Of a DNA stretch of 43,068 bases, positions 1 to 6,221 are shown piece by piece (the stretch's first letter is position 1; each line of letters starts with the position of its first letter). A program made the translations under genes and the position numbers. The stretch covers positions 1 through 43,068 of IMG/VR virus record IMGVR_UViG_3300005435_000028, one strand, 5' to 3'. The stretch is from a virus. The notes beneath the pieces are model-generated. The model had not been told where the DNA came from and made no database searches. It saw only the letters and a list, made by a program, of their open reading frames with translations.

Positions 1-21
1 CGTCAGGCACTCGTCCGGCCA

Positions 22-123
22 CTAGCGGGGGCTGCCCCCACCCAGTAGCGCAAAGGCCATGAGTGAAAACAGTAGCGCGCTGCTATAACGTTTTCGGGAA
101 CTGGCCCTCACCTCTCCAGCCAT
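22..123 (-). CDS. Possible 33-residue membrane peptide
   Basis: A short frame begins at an ATG placed 6 nt after a GGAG inside repeat copy F. It encodes a basic N-terminus (ASSRKR) followed by a hydrophobic stretch (SSALLFSLMAFALLGGG) and ends at TAG. The layout resembles a small phage membrane peptide. No family is recognised. The same frame opens further upstream to 264, but that part has the composition of a shadow frame. It is weakly supported and could be chance. Confidence 0.25.
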   Translation of the reverse strand: MAGEVRASSRKRYSSALLFSLMAFALLGGGSPR

Positions 124-134
124 ACGTCGCTCCG
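106..134 (-). repeat. 29-bp repeat, copy F
   Basis: Read on the minus strand it starts CGGAGCGACG, followed by three to five variable bases and then TGGAG. It is the most divergent of six copies, with the 3' third differing (AGGTGAGG instead of CTWTACC). It overlaps the start of the possible small membrane peptide. Confidence 0.6.
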
Positions 135-230
135 AATTCGTTGACCAGCACACAGCCAGCCAGCCTACAGAACTATGCACAGCCAGTACTCTGAGGCAGG
201 CCTTCGCGCGTACGCGTGGGCTACGTACCG

Positions 231-354
231 ACTCGGAATATGGGACTACGGAACACCAACCCACTCAACCACCAACTCGAAGTATGGGGTCAGCAAGGCC
301 CATACTCCGGTTGACCGTCTCCGCAACTCGTGTTCTATTTCCCATATTCGGAGT
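231..354. repeat. Four symmetric copies of a 14-bp motif
   Basis: The motif ACTCSGARTATGGG (second copy ACTCGAAG) occurs at 231-245 and 275-289 on the plus strand and, inverted, at 299-311 and 340-354. Like-oriented copies are about 44 bp apart, roughly four helical turns, and the pairs mirror one another around position 293. Such clustered, phased inverted sites are typical of protein-binding arrays (replication origin iterons, operators or terminase/partition sites). Which one applies cannot be told from sequence. Confidence 0.6.
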
Positions 355-405
355 TTACGTGGCGCTTTCCCGCGCGCGCGCGAGGAGATTTGACCACAGG
401 CAGTC

Positions 406-780
406 TCAGATAGGCAACCACCGAAGCTCACCACGTGTCTCCGCGTAGGCAAGCTCAGACATTGGTAGCAGGTAGGTTGGGTCATAGACATAGATTCGGT
501 CAACCTTGAATCCGCGCAGCCGCTCAACCGATCCTACAACGAGCGTGAAGTGTCTGGAGTTGACGTCCAGACGGCCGGAACGCTGGGCAACCTGCGCCAT
601 CCGCATCGTTGGGCACCAGAGGATGACGTCAGCTGGTACACAGCGCGTTGGTGGCGGCAGTGGATCATCCAAATCCGTCTGGAACACTGACAACACCGGC
701 ATCATCGAGCATGGACAGAGAAGCTCAGCCGCGTCAGCCTCATACAGCTTGAGGCAACGTGGGCACTTCCAGACCTTCAT
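406..780 (-). CDS. Zinc-ribbon protein of unknown function
   Basis: A 124-residue protein and the last confident early gene in the transcription direction. Cys6, Cys9, Cys22 and Cys24 near the N-terminus (CPRC and CPC) could bind one zinc ion. The rest has an alternating pattern of hydrophobic strands and helices (ADVILWCP, FTLVVGSVERL, VDRIYVYD) suggesting a small alpha/beta domain. The ATG overlaps the TGA of the preceding gene as ATGA, and GAAGGAGAAG lies about 10 nt upstream, so translation is probably coupled. No family is recognised. Small early phage proteins of this type often bind host proteins or nucleic acid, but nothing here shows that. Confidence 0.75.
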   Translation of the reverse strand: MKVWKCPRCLKLYEADAAELLCPCSMMPVLSVFQTDLDDPLPPPTRCVPADVILWCPTMRMAQVAQRSGRLDVNSRHFTLVVGSVERLRGFKVDRIYVYDPTYLLPMSELAYAETRGELRWLPI

Positions 781-1172
781 TGCGGCAGCTTCTCCTTCGC
801 GTACTTCTTGATGGCCGTCAATGCCTCCTCCGAACCACCAACAGGCGTAGCGGCCTCCAACAGCGCGCGGAACGCGTCAAGCTCCACACACTGCCCTTCC
901 CAAAGACCATCCAGCATCGGTGGCGTCCAAGCATCCGGCATGTGATCGTACTCTCGCGGCAGGAAGTACACCATGCCGCCTGAAACCACACGCTCTGACG
1001 GACGGCTGACGTAGATGGGCTCAGATGTCGCCCGCAGACCGATATGGCCAAGGATGTAGCCATTGCCGTTGTCACGGAAGCTGAGCCAGTGGCCAGCATT
1101 CAGAAGCTCCCAGACCTTGTCGGTGGGAACCGCAACCTTGGCCTGGATCGTTCGTTCTGCTCTCTCAGTCAT
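777..1172 (-). CDS. Hypothetical early protein
   Basis: A 131-residue soluble protein with no signal peptide or membrane segment. It has a mixed alpha/beta composition, with a strand-rich centre (NGNGYILGHIGLRATSEPIYVS) and a helical, charged C-terminus (ALTAIKKYAKEKL). The start ATG has GAGGTG upstream and overlaps the end of the previous gene by 8 nt. The stop overlaps the next start as ATGA. I do not recognise the family; it belongs to the leftmost early operon. Confidence 0.75.
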   Translation of the reverse strand: MTERAERTIQAKVAVPTDKVWELLNAGHWLSFRDNGNGYILGHIGLRATSEPIYVSRPSERVVSGGMVYFLPREYDHMPDAWTPPMLDGLWEGQCVELDAFRALLEAATPVGGSEEALTAIKKYAKEKLPQ

Positions 1173-1365
1173 AGTAACACCTCATGTCCTCCGGGATGAT
1201 CGCCATCCCGAGCCGATACCGGATGTCACGCACCCAGAAGTACAGCCTGCTGCGCCGTCTCGGAAGGATTGAGCGCTGTTGAATCGCCTCCAGCAGTGCT
1301 CTCGACCAGAGCTTGTCGTCTTGAATCGCCTCCAGCAGTACTCTCGACCAGAGCTTGTCGTCCAT
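1165..1365 (-). CDS. Small protein with a 14-residue tandem repeat
   Basis: A 66-residue basic protein whose N-terminus consists of two near-identical 14-residue units (DDKLWSRVLLEAIQ and DDKLWSRALLEAIQ), coded by a 42-bp tandem duplication. Each unit would form an amphipathic helix. An arginine-rich middle follows (LPRRRSRLYFWVRDIRYR). The ATG was chosen because GGAGAAG lies just upstream and because it overlaps the preceding stop as TGATG; longer frames upstream overlap a better gene. Function is unknown. Confidence 0.65.
   Translation of the reverse strand: MDDKLWSRVLLEAIQDDKLWSRALLEAIQQRSILPRRRSRLYFWVRDIRYRLGMAIIPEDMRCYYD
1279..1362 (-). repeat. 42-bp tandem duplication inside a gene
   Basis: Two adjacent 42-bp units (1279-1320 and 1321-1362) differ at one base. 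The unit length is a multiple of three, so the duplication keeps the frame and doubles a 14-residue helix. The single mismatch suggests a recent event. Confidence 0.95.
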
Positions 1366-1544
1366 CACCGCTTCTCCAGGATCATGTACAGCTGGCGCTC
1401 GAAGCCATCGTGGGCTGGTATCACCCGAGCCGTCTTGATCTTGGCGTTCCATCCTTCCGCCTCAGCCAGTTCCCGGACGGCCGCGTGAAGGTGCTGGACG
1501 GTTGCCTTCTCCGGTAGGTTGATGATCGCGTATCGCTTCTCCAT
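1365..1544 (-). CDS. Small early protein, 59 residues
   Basis: A short gene between two others, joined to both by TGATG overlaps (stop of one sharing bases with the start of the next). It reads MEKRYAIINLPEKATVQ at the N-terminus and contains a central helix (HLHAAVRELAEAEGW) followed by strands. The pattern strand-helix-strand-strand (YAIINL, RVIPAH, RQLYMILEKR) is plausible for a small compact domain. Codon use fits its neighbours. No family is recognised. Confidence 0.7.
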   Translation of the reverse strand: MEKRYAIINLPEKATVQHLHAAVRELAEAEGWNAKIKTARVIPAHDGFERQLYMILEKR

Positions 1545-1729
1545 CAGCCATCCTTCCGAACGCGAATGCGCTCCAGCCGCGCCAACTCCGCTGCCTGGAA
1601 CGTCTCGCGTATGCCTGGCTTCTTGGAGTTGCCGTCACCGAGCTTGTGCCACGGCCGGACGGAAGCCAACTTGTACTCCCACTCACCAGTGTCGTCCACC
1701 ACTCTGCCGTCATCTGTCAACTTCGCCAT
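1544..1729 (-). CDS. Small early protein, 61 residues
   Basis: It encodes a short charged protein with an aromatic cluster (GEWEYKLASVRPWHKLGD) and a basic helical C-terminus (AAELARLERIRVRKDG). The ATG follows GGAGGTTGAA, a strong ribosome binding site. The competing frame over the same bases is rich in Arg/Ser/Gly and looks like a shadow. Function is unknown. Confidence 0.7.
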   Translation of the reverse strand: MAKLTDDGRVVDDTGEWEYKLASVRPWHKLGDGNSKKPGIRETFQAAELARLERIRVRKDG

Positions 1730-1750
1730 TTCAACCTCCAGTGTATTCCG

Positions 1751-2059
1751 CTAGTCTCGTCCCACACCACGCTGGTCAAGCTTGGCCTGCTGGCGCCTCT
1801 CACGCTCGGCCTCAATCCGGTTCTTGATGATCATAGTGTCGAGGTACGCCAGGTTGGGTGATCCATCCTTGCGCCGGACGCCGCCAACGTACCCAAATGC
1901 CTCCGCTCGCGTCAGGATCTTGACCACGTGGTCATCCAGCGCCCAGCTGAGGATCTCAAGCTCATCATCTGTGAACTCCATCACGCTCCTCCGAATGGCG
2001 AGTATGGTCAACTCTGTCCCATCCTCACAGGTGGCCGGGATTCCCTCAAACCGTCTCAT
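1751..2059 (-). CDS. Hypothetical early protein, 102 residues
   Basis: A mostly helical soluble protein with an acidic N-terminal half (EFTDDELEILSWALDDHVVKIL) and a basic C-terminal helix (KNRIEAERERRQQAKLDQR). The ATG overlaps the preceding TGA as TGATG. A helix near the C-terminus could be a coiled coil. No family is recognised; it is part of the leftward early operon. Confidence 0.75.
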   Translation of the reverse strand: MRRFEGIPATCEDGTELTILAIRRSVMEFTDDELEILSWALDDHVVKILTRAEAFGYVGGVRRKDGSPNLAYLDTMIIKNRIEAERERRQQAKLDQRGVGRD

Positions 2060-2301
2060 CAGAAGCTCGCGTCACGGTGGTACACGAGCCCAAACGCCTT
2101 CTCACGGTTGTCCTCATCTGCGACGTTCACCACGTCCACAGCAAATCCCTTGTCGATCTGCTTGGCGAACCGGATCGCAGCCGCTCGCGCGATTCTCATG
2201 GCGTCCGTCTCGCGGATCGCCTCGAACGTTGCGATGGTCATCTGGCGCTGGACAGGAGTCTCGCGCCCGAACTCCATAAACGTGACCTTGACCTCGAACA
2301 T
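2059..2301 (-). CDS. Hypothetical early protein, 80 residues
   Basis: A small protein with a beta strand (FEVKVTFMEF), a long central helix (IATFEAIRETDAMRIARAAAIRFAK) and a C-terminal strand. AAGGAGG precedes the ATG and the gene follows the upstream stop by two bases. The length and pattern resemble small double-stranded RNA/DNA-binding or regulatory folds, but there is no diagnostic motif, so no function is assigned. Confidence 0.75.
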   Translation of the reverse strand: MFEVKVTFMEFGRETPVQRQMTIATFEAIRETDAMRIARAAAIRFAKQIDKGFAVDVVNVADEDNREKAFGLVYHRDASF

Positions 2302-2303
2302 GT

Positions 2304-2963
2304 CTACGCCTCCTTGTTGAACTCGGTGGTCAGCCGGAGCGTGTGAAGCTCCGCGATGTCCGCCGCCAGTTGTAGCAACCTCGCGCGGAGCCGCGCGTCA
2401 GTCGCTGAAACGCTACCGATGGAACCCATGGAGACTTCCGCAGGCTTGACGTGCTCTGCCTTGGTCTCGCTGTAGAAGTCTCGCTCAACCTCAGCCGGGT
2501 ACACGTCCACATCGTAGCCGAACCGCTCATTCCACATCGAGTGGTAGCCACCGCACCTGCGGCAGAGGTTCGAGCCGTTGTGGCCTTTGCCAGCGCCGAG
2601 TGGTTCCAGACCGTTGCCGCCACAGCGCTCGCAGACACCCATGGCCTTGACTTCGCCGCGCTCTGACTGCTTGCGAGCCTCGCTGTACCGCTCGTGAGGG
2701 AAGTACATCAGTGTCCACTGACCCTGGGTTTCCAGGAAGTGGGCGATGACCTCAACCTCGCGCGCCTCGACAACGCGGTTGCCGCTCGACAGTTCGTTGC
2801 CGCGCTCGTGGCCGTTGAGGAGGAGCGTGCCGTGGCCTTCGGCCGTCGCGCGCGATCCGGGAAGTTCACCCTCAACGATGCGCACTTCCAGGATCTGGTC
2901 ACCCCACTTGACTCGGTCACCGACCTTGACTGTCCGGCCGTTCTTGTCCTCGTGCTTGATCAT
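2304..2963 (-). CDS. Zinc-finger protein with N-terminal barrel-like domain
   Basis: A 219-residue protein. Residues about 1-60 (RTVKVGDRVKWGDQILEVRIVEG, split over several strands) look like a small beta-barrel of the KOW/SH3 kind. Around residues 110-145 lie CxxC-G-x-G and a second CxxCGG, the pattern of a DnaJ-type zinc finger. The C-terminus is helical. I infer nucleic-acid or protein binding, but no named family is certain. The gene overlaps the upstream leaderless gene by 4 nt (ATGA) and is read from promoter P1. Confidence 0.75.
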   Translation of the reverse strand: MIKHEDKNGRTVKVGDRVKWGDQILEVRIVEGELPGSRATAEGHGTLLLNGHERGNELSSGNRVVEAREVEVIAHFLETQGQWTLMYFPHERYSEARKQSERGEVKAMGVCERCGGNGLEPLGAGKGHNGSNLCRRCGGYHSMWNERFGYDVDVYPAEVERDFYSETKAEHVKPAEVSMGSIGSVSATDARLRARLLQLAADIAELHTLRLTTEFNKEA

Positions 2964-3148
2964 GACGCCTTCTCCTTCCGGTATTCCGCTTGCAGTTTCA
3001 TGATGATCTCGGCCACCTCGCGCTCCGAGCAGATCACTTCCTGCATCCAGCCATCGAGCCAGTTGCAGGTGATCTCCCAGACGGCCTTCTCCACGGTGCC
3101 GCTGATCGGCATCGCGCTGAAGCTTCCGCAGGTGATCGAACCGTTCAT
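2960..3148 (-). CDS. Small leaderless early protein, 62 residues
   Basis: The ATG at 3148 lies exactly 7 nt after the -10 box of promoter P1, so the mRNA probably starts at or next to the start codon. The protein has a conserved-looking mix of Cys, Trp and Met residues (WEITCNWLDGWMQEVICSE) and a charged helical C-terminus. The open frame extends upstream to 3322, but that part would run through the promoter and is not protein-like. Function is unknown. Confidence 0.75.
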   Translation of the reverse strand: MNGSITCGSFSAMPISGTVEKAVWEITCNWLDGWMQEVICSEREVAEIIMKLQAEYRKEKAS

Positions 3149-3192
3149 ACGAGTAACCATAATCCGTCGCGCGGAGGAAAACAACCCATTTT
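3149..3192 (-). promoter_or_regulatory. Leaderless early promoter P1
   Basis: On the minus strand: -35 TTGTTT (3184-3179), 17-bp spacer, -10 TATGGT (3161-3156), then 7 nt to the ATG at 3148. A GAAAATGGG element precedes the -35. The layout is shared with P2, P3 and P4. Confidence 0.8.
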
Positions 3193-3419
3193 CACAAGAA
3201 TCTTGCGCCGCACTCAAGTTTGTGGTCGATGACGGCCTCCCAAACGCGCTCCTTGATGGCTCCACCAGTGTGGGTACCCCACCCGCAAGAGCATTCCGCG
3301 TCCCAGCCGTCCCACCGGCCACGCATCGTCGCGGTTCGCCGCAGCCGCTCCGAGCGTGAGCCGTTGCTGGCGTACACGAACCAAGAGATGCGGTGGCCTT
3401 CGAGCTTGCTCAGTTTCAC
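3192..3419 (-). CDS. Small early protein with CxC motif
   Basis: A 75-residue basic protein with a central cysteine/tryptophan-rich patch (GWDAECSCGWGTHTGG) and a C-terminal His-Cys segment (IDHKLECGARF). Three cysteines and two histidines might coordinate zinc. It starts at GTG overlapping the upstream TGA as GTGA. It ends immediately before the -35 box of P1. Function is unknown. Confidence 0.7.
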   Translation of the reverse strand: MKLSKLEGHRISWFVYASNGSRSERLRRTATMRGRWDGWDAECSCGWGTHTGGAIKERVWEAVIDHKLECGARFL

Positions 3420-3952
3420 CGTGGCCTCTTGGCGTACCGGCCTTGCGCGTCGTGGTACCGGCCATCCGCATCGATCCAGCCACCCGCGTGCCGCGACCAG
3501 CCACGGCTGGAGTAATCTTTCGCGGAGGAGTCAGCCCAGCGGCTGCGATAGGTCGTGGATCGCCGCGCACCAGACGCTGCTCGCGCTCGCGCTCGCGCTC
3601 GCGCTGCCGACGCAGCCCTGCGCGCCGCGTCCCGAGCCGCCACGCGGTCAGGGTCGTTGTAGTCACTCCGGCCGTACGCGTACGGGTCAGCAGCTGGCCG
3701 AGACGCAGCAGCCGTGCGCCGAGCAGCCTGCTGGCGCTCCCACTCGCGCATGATCTCGTCAATCGTGGACGCCGAGACAGATGGCCGGACGTTCGGGTCA
3801 GGCGTGCGCTGGTGCATCTGGATGAGCTTGCCGGTGCGCTTGAAGTACATCGCACCAGCGTTGTCCTTCTCGCCCTGGCTGGCGCTCGGGTGGTTGTACA
3901 TGTCGAACAGTTTGTCTTCGGTGGTTCGGTAGTCAGCTGCGCGGTTCATCAT
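3416..3952 (-). CDS. Basic Arg/Ala-rich leaderless early protein
   Basis: A 178-residue protein with a helical N-terminal half and a long low-complexity basic region of alternating Arg and Ala (SAARARARARAASGARR), coded by a run of GCTCGC-type repeats near 3570-3620. The C-terminus has an aromatic repeat-like segment (GGWIDADGRYHDAQGRY). The first ATG lies 6 nt after the -10 of P2; a second ATG follows directly. The composition suggests nucleic-acid binding (for example DNA compaction or host takeover), which is inference only. Confidence 0.75.
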   Translation of the reverse strand: MMNRAADYRTTEDKLFDMYNHPSASQGEKDNAGAMYFKRTGKLIQMHQRTPDPNVRPSVSASTIDEIMREWERQQAARRTAAASRPAADPYAYGRSDYNDPDRVAARDAARRAASAARARARARAASGARRSTTYRSRWADSSAKDYSSRGWSRHAGGWIDADGRYHDAQGRYAKRPR

Positions 3953-4009
3953 AGGTAGACCATAAACGATGGCAGCGCAGAAAACAACCCCATTTTGAAA
4001 CTATTTTGC
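3953..4009 (-). promoter_or_regulatory. Leaderless early promoter P2
   Basis: -35 TTGTTT (3987-3982), 17-bp spacer, -10 TATGGT (3964-3959), 6 nt to the ATG at 3952. Upstream of the -35 lie two CAAAAT elements exactly 11 bp apart, resembling a phased UP element or activator site. Confidence 0.85.
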
Positions 4010-4010
4010 G

Positions 4011-4367
4011 TCAATCTTCGCAAGGGTCAACCCAATCCTCCAGCGCCCACTCGATGAGTTGGGCCGCGAGGTTGTCGGCCGCTCCTTGGATGCCCTGGAA
4101 CGCAGAGCCCAGCCAATCGTCAGCCGCGAGTAGGCCGGGAAGCTCACCGTCAAGGTTGTACTTGGCGCCTCCGCGAGACTTCCAGCCATCATGAACCTCG
4201 TTGATGGCCACCTGGTGGTCGTTGCCCGCGCCGCAGTACACCGTGTACCAGCCTTCCAGCCGTCCGAACAGGTGGTCAGCGTCACGCCGGTGGGCCCAGA
4301 CTCGGAGGGTGACGCCCTCCAATGAGCCTGGGCCGAACTTGAACACGCGCGTGGTGTAGTTATTCAT
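4011..4367 (-). CDS. Hypothetical early protein, 118 residues
   Basis: An acidic soluble protein. The N-terminal half has strand-forming segments and aromatic residues (GVTLRVWAHR, GWYTVYCGAGND). The C-terminal half is helical and rich in Ala/Trp (ADNLAAQLIEWALEDWVD). The start overlaps the preceding gene by 8 nt. It is the third gene of the operon read from P3. No family is recognised. Confidence 0.75.
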   Translation of the reverse strand: MNNYTTRVFKFGPGSLEGVTLRVWAHRRDADHLFGRLEGWYTVYCGAGNDHQVAINEVHDGWKSRGGAKYNLDGELPGLLAADDWLGSAFQGIQGAADNLAAQLIEWALEDWVDPCED

Positions 4368-4548
4368 CCTCTGTTCCCATCACGAACTCGAACACTGACC
4401 GGCTGGTGAACTCCTCCGCGCGCTTGCGAAGGATCTCACGCTTGGCAGCGTTGGCTGCCACGTTGTCCATCCGATCCACGTCAGCCTGGTCAGCCCAACG
4501 GAGGACAGGGAAACCGTGGTCATACTCGATCCAGAAGCTTGGCGTCAC
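4360..4548 (-). CDS. Small early protein, 62 residues
   Basis: It starts at GTG overlapping the upstream TGA as GTGA, which indicates coupled translation. The short protein has an aromatic N-terminus (SFWIEYDHGFPVLRW) and a helical, charged remainder (NAAKREILRKRAEEF). No motif identifies a function. Confidence 0.7.
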   Translation of the reverse strand: MTPSFWIEYDHGFPVLRWADQADVDRMDNVAANAAKREILRKRAEEFTSRSVFEFVMGTEDE

Positions 4549-4952
4549 TTCGCCACCTTCTTCACGAACCGGCCGCCAGCGCCGTGGCGCCGTCCACTCG
4601 CGTCGAGCGCCATCTTGGCGGCAGCCTCAGCCACGACCTCTTTGATGGCCTGGTTCAGCTTGGCCGCGTTCTCCGGCTGGTTGATCGCGTCGATGATCGT
4701 CTTGGCCTTCCGCGCGGCCTTGGCCTCATGCATGCACTGGAGTCCCAGGCAGTAGGGGCAGTCAGTTGGCTTCTCGCCGTAGTGCTCGCCGTTCGTGTCG
4801 CTGTGCTGGTTCTCCATCCCGGCCGAGTCGAAGCAGACACCGCAAAGCTCGGTGCCCTCTCCACTCATGTCGGTGGTGCGCTTCCCACAGCAGTGGCAAA
4901 TGACGTTCGTCTGGTTCCATCGGCTGAGTCGGTTCCGCTTGGTGCTGTTCAT
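4545..4952 (-). CDS. Zinc-ribbon protein, actinophage CHCCGKRT type
   Basis: A 135-residue protein with two zinc-binding CxxC pairs in the N-terminal half (CHCCGKRT, CGVC) and a third cysteine group (CPYCLGLQC), then a helical Ala-rich tail. The string CGKRT, a second CxxC, then ENQHSD and CPYC recalls a small-protein family I know from actinobacteriophages, hence the host inference. The function of that family is not known to me. The ATG at 4952 is 7 nt after the -10 box of P3 (leaderless); the frame upstream of it runs through the promoter and is excluded. Confidence 0.85.
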   Translation of the reverse strand: MNSTKRNRLSRWNQTNVICHCCGKRTTDMSGEGTELCGVCFDSAGMENQHSDTNGEHYGEKPTDCPYCLGLQCMHEAKAARKAKTIIDAINQPENAAKLNQAIKEVVAEAAAKMALDASGRRHGAGGRFVKKVAK

Positions 4953-5020
4953 AGGTACGATGGTAAACCCATCGATGGCAGAAAACAACCCCATTTTGGA
5001 ACTATTTTGAAACTATTTTG
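4953..5020 (-). promoter_or_regulatory. Leaderless early promoter P3
   Basis: -35 TTGTTT (4988-4983), 17-bp spacer, -10 TACCAT (4965-4960), 7 nt to ATG at 4952. Three CAAAAT elements precede it, at an exact 11-bp period, so they lie on one face of the helix. Confidence 0.85.
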
Positions 5021-5054
5021 GGCCCACAATCCGCAGTCCACCAACAGTTCTCCC

Positions 5055-5087
5055 AAAAGAAAAGGCTGAGCGGTTTCCCGCCCAGCC
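5055..5087 (-). terminator. Intrinsic terminator after the gene ending at 5111
   Basis: The stem GGCTGnGCGG / CCGCnCAGCC (5064-5087) has a 4-nt loop and is followed on the minus strand by TTTTCTTTT. It lies between the end of the gene at 5111 and promoter P3. The sequence just upstream (CTGAACAAGCT then GGCTGGGCG) matches the duplicated leaders at 33.3 and 38.2 kb. Confidence 0.9.
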
Positions 5088-5110
5088 CTAGCTTGTTCAG
5101 CCCACCTCTG

Positions 5111-5428
5111 CTACGCCGCCGCCGCTCGCCTCCGGCCGCTTGTCGCCTTCTGGCTCGCCGCCTTCTGGCGCCGGTTTGCCTTCAACCACGCTACCAGTCC
5201 TGCGGGCAGCTGACCCTTCTGAGGAGCCATGCCCTTCACTGGCTGTATGTCCGCCAGCGCGCGCTTGGGGCCTCGCGGAGCCGCCTTGGGCGCTGGCGCT
5301 TTCACATCTGTCAGGATCTCGTTCGCCAACGCCACCGCCTTCGGTTTGCCGATCCGGTTGATCAGCCCTATCGCCAACGCCGACACACTCACGCGGCCGT
5401 CTCTTACGATGAGTTCACCCTTTGCCAT
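5111..5428 (-). CDS. Basic small protein ending in Arg/Ala tail
   Basis: A 105-residue protein with a compact helical N-terminal domain (VSVSALAIGLINRIGKPKAVALANEIL), then a Lys/Pro/Ala linker and a very basic C-terminus. The segment KGQLPAGLVAWLKANRR resembles the C-terminal KRGLPAGLQEYLRKKR of the gene ending at 13337, so the two may share a docking helix. AGGAGAAGGAG precedes the ATG. It stands alone between two terminators (5558-5598 upstream, 5055-5087 downstream), so it is a separate transcription unit; a TATAAC box lies near 5484. Nucleic-acid binding is likely but not shown. Confidence 0.75.
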   Translation of the reverse strand: MAKGELIVRDGRVSVSALAIGLINRIGKPKAVALANEILTDVKAPAPKAAPRGPKRALADIQPVKGMAPQKGQLPAGLVAWLKANRRQKAASQKATSGRRRAAAA

Positions 5429-5557
5429 GACAATTCTCCTTCTCCTGAAGCTTGCGACCGCTGTATGAACGGTTCTACTCTGTTATACGCCTACCTGAGG
5501 CAGAATAACCGGGCAATCTTGACTTGGATGGGCTCGGCCACTCAACATTCTGGACAT

Positions 5558-5598
5558 GAAAAGTGGCCGGTGGAGTGTCCTTGTTCTCTCCACCGGCC
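5558..5598 (-). terminator. Strong intrinsic terminator
   Basis: A perfect 11-bp stem (GGCCGGTGGAG, 5588-5598 with 5565-5575) has a 12-nt loop and is followed on the minus strand by ACTTTTC. It ends the structured region 5599-6006 and isolates the downstream basic-protein gene. Confidence 0.85.
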
Positions 5599-6006
5599 GA
5601 GCGCGCGCCTGCTTGCGATGGACGCCTCAGCGTCATCCGGCCAAGCTACCAGAATTTGTCTAGTGGTGGGACTCTGGCTAACCACCGTCCGCGAGCCGGT
5701 ACTGCAATTCTGCCGTAGCAGACCAGTTCCCGCCGCGCTGCTCCATCCACGCGAGGGTGTCTCATCCCTCTGGCCATCCGGCCGAAGATTTGCGCTGGAT
5801 CGCTGCCTGCCGGTTGACGTGCCTACCGGCGTGTCTGGGCTTTGTCCACCGTCACGCTAACACCAGGATGCAGAGCCTGGTTGGTTTACGTACCTGAGTG
5901 GTCCAGAACTAACAGGCCGGGTACTTGTTACACGCGGAGCCGAGCGCGTGGCGGTTTACGCTTCTTAACGCATCCTGCGCAACCACAAAGCCTTTGCGAC
6001 GGTTGC
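5565..6006 (-). ncRNA. Candidate structured noncoding RNA
   Basis: A stretch of about 440 bases without a credible gene that folds into consecutive hairpins. Stems are seen at 5979-6006 (GCAACC/GGTTGC), 5931-5950 (CACGCG/CGCGTG), 5890-5924 (GTACC/GGTAC), 5862-5881 (ACCAGG/CCTGGT), 5809-5830 (GCCGGT/ACCGGC), 5753-5770 (GAGGG/CCCTC), 5709-5722 (TCTGC, TACG loop, GCAGA), 5663-5685 (GTGGT/ACCAC), 5617-5637 (GACGC/GCGTC plus GAT/ATC) and the terminator 5565-5598. On the minus strand the 5709 hairpin carries a UACG (UNCG-class) loop and the last stem has a T tail, which fixes the strand. Repeat copy E lies directly upstream and could be its promoter. Size and ornate folding recall large phage RNAs such as ROOL and GOLLD, but I cannot assign a family. 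The minus frames contain only short stop-broken fragments. Confidence 0.45.
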
Positions 6007-6035
6007 CCGTACTACTCCAACGCAACGTCGCTCCG
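6007..6035 (-). repeat. 29-bp repeat, copy E
   Basis: It begins CGGAGCGACG and continues with CGTTGGAG on the minus strand. It overlaps the last codons of the gene ending at 6012 and sits directly in front of the structured region 5565-6006, consistent with a promoter or regulator-binding role. Confidence 0.85.
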
Positions 6036-6221
6036 ACTGCAGATGGAGCACCTTTGCTTTGAGGTAATACCATGGGGGCACCTGTTGAGCTTGGCTACCT
6101 GTCGCTTGAGACGGCCGGACTCAGCCAAGGCCAGGTCAAGCTCCGCGCGAGACTTCGCCAGGACAGCCTTGGTAGCCTCCAGGGAAGCCATGACGCGTTC
6201 ATGCTCTGGCGTTGGCTTCAT
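6012..6221 (-). CDS. Coiled-coil protein with C-terminal zinc-knuckle-like motif
   Basis: A 69-residue protein: a long amphipathic helix (MASLEATKAVLAKSRAELD and onward) followed by a CPHG...CSIC cysteine/histidine group at the C-terminus that could bind zinc. The ATG at 6221 overlaps the upstream TGA as ATGA; the longer in-frame start at 6269 lies inside the upstream gene and is not used here. The last codons are built from repeat copy E. Function is unknown. Confidence 0.65.
   Translation of the reverse strand: MKPTPEHERVMASLEATKAVLAKSRAELDLALAESGRLKRQVAKLNRCPHGITSKQRCSICSRSDVALE

Larger units (their letters stand above)
1..405. other. Left-end mostly non-coding region with repeats
   Basis: About 400 bases downstream of the last confident early gene, with no convincing protein gene. 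It holds four copies of a 14-bp motif in symmetric arrangement (231-354), an alternating CG run of 12 bases (371-382), one copy of the 29-bp genome repeat (106-134) and a possible 33-residue membrane peptide (22-123). An open frame on the minus strand spans 22-264, but its N-terminal half has no protein-like character. No intrinsic terminator with a T tail is visible after the gene ending at 406. The content suggests a regulatory, replication or packaging site rather than coding sequence. Confidence 0.5.

Noticed and set aside
22-264. 80-codon minus-strand frame at the left end
   Set aside because: Its first 47 residues are low-quality and run through the four-site array; only the last 33 residues are kept as a weak candidate.
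3540-3640. CGCGCT-type repeats as a possible CRISPR or satellite
   Set aside because: They are codon repeats for Arg-Ala in a basic protein, without spacers; no CRISPR array is present in the window.
5018-5860. 280-codon plus-strand open frame
   Set aside because: It runs over two terminators and the structured region, has Arg/Ser/Pro-rich composition and no ribosome site; all other genes are on the minus strand.
5599-6006. Small protein fragments such as DTLAWMEQRGGNW in the structured region
   Set aside because: They are broken by stops, lack ribosome sites and lie across hairpins; RNA structure explains the region better. A decayed gene is not excluded.
5599-6006. tRNA genes
   Set aside because: No cloverleaf with a T-loop GTTCGA-type sequence and a 7-bp acceptor stem could be found here or elsewhere in the window.
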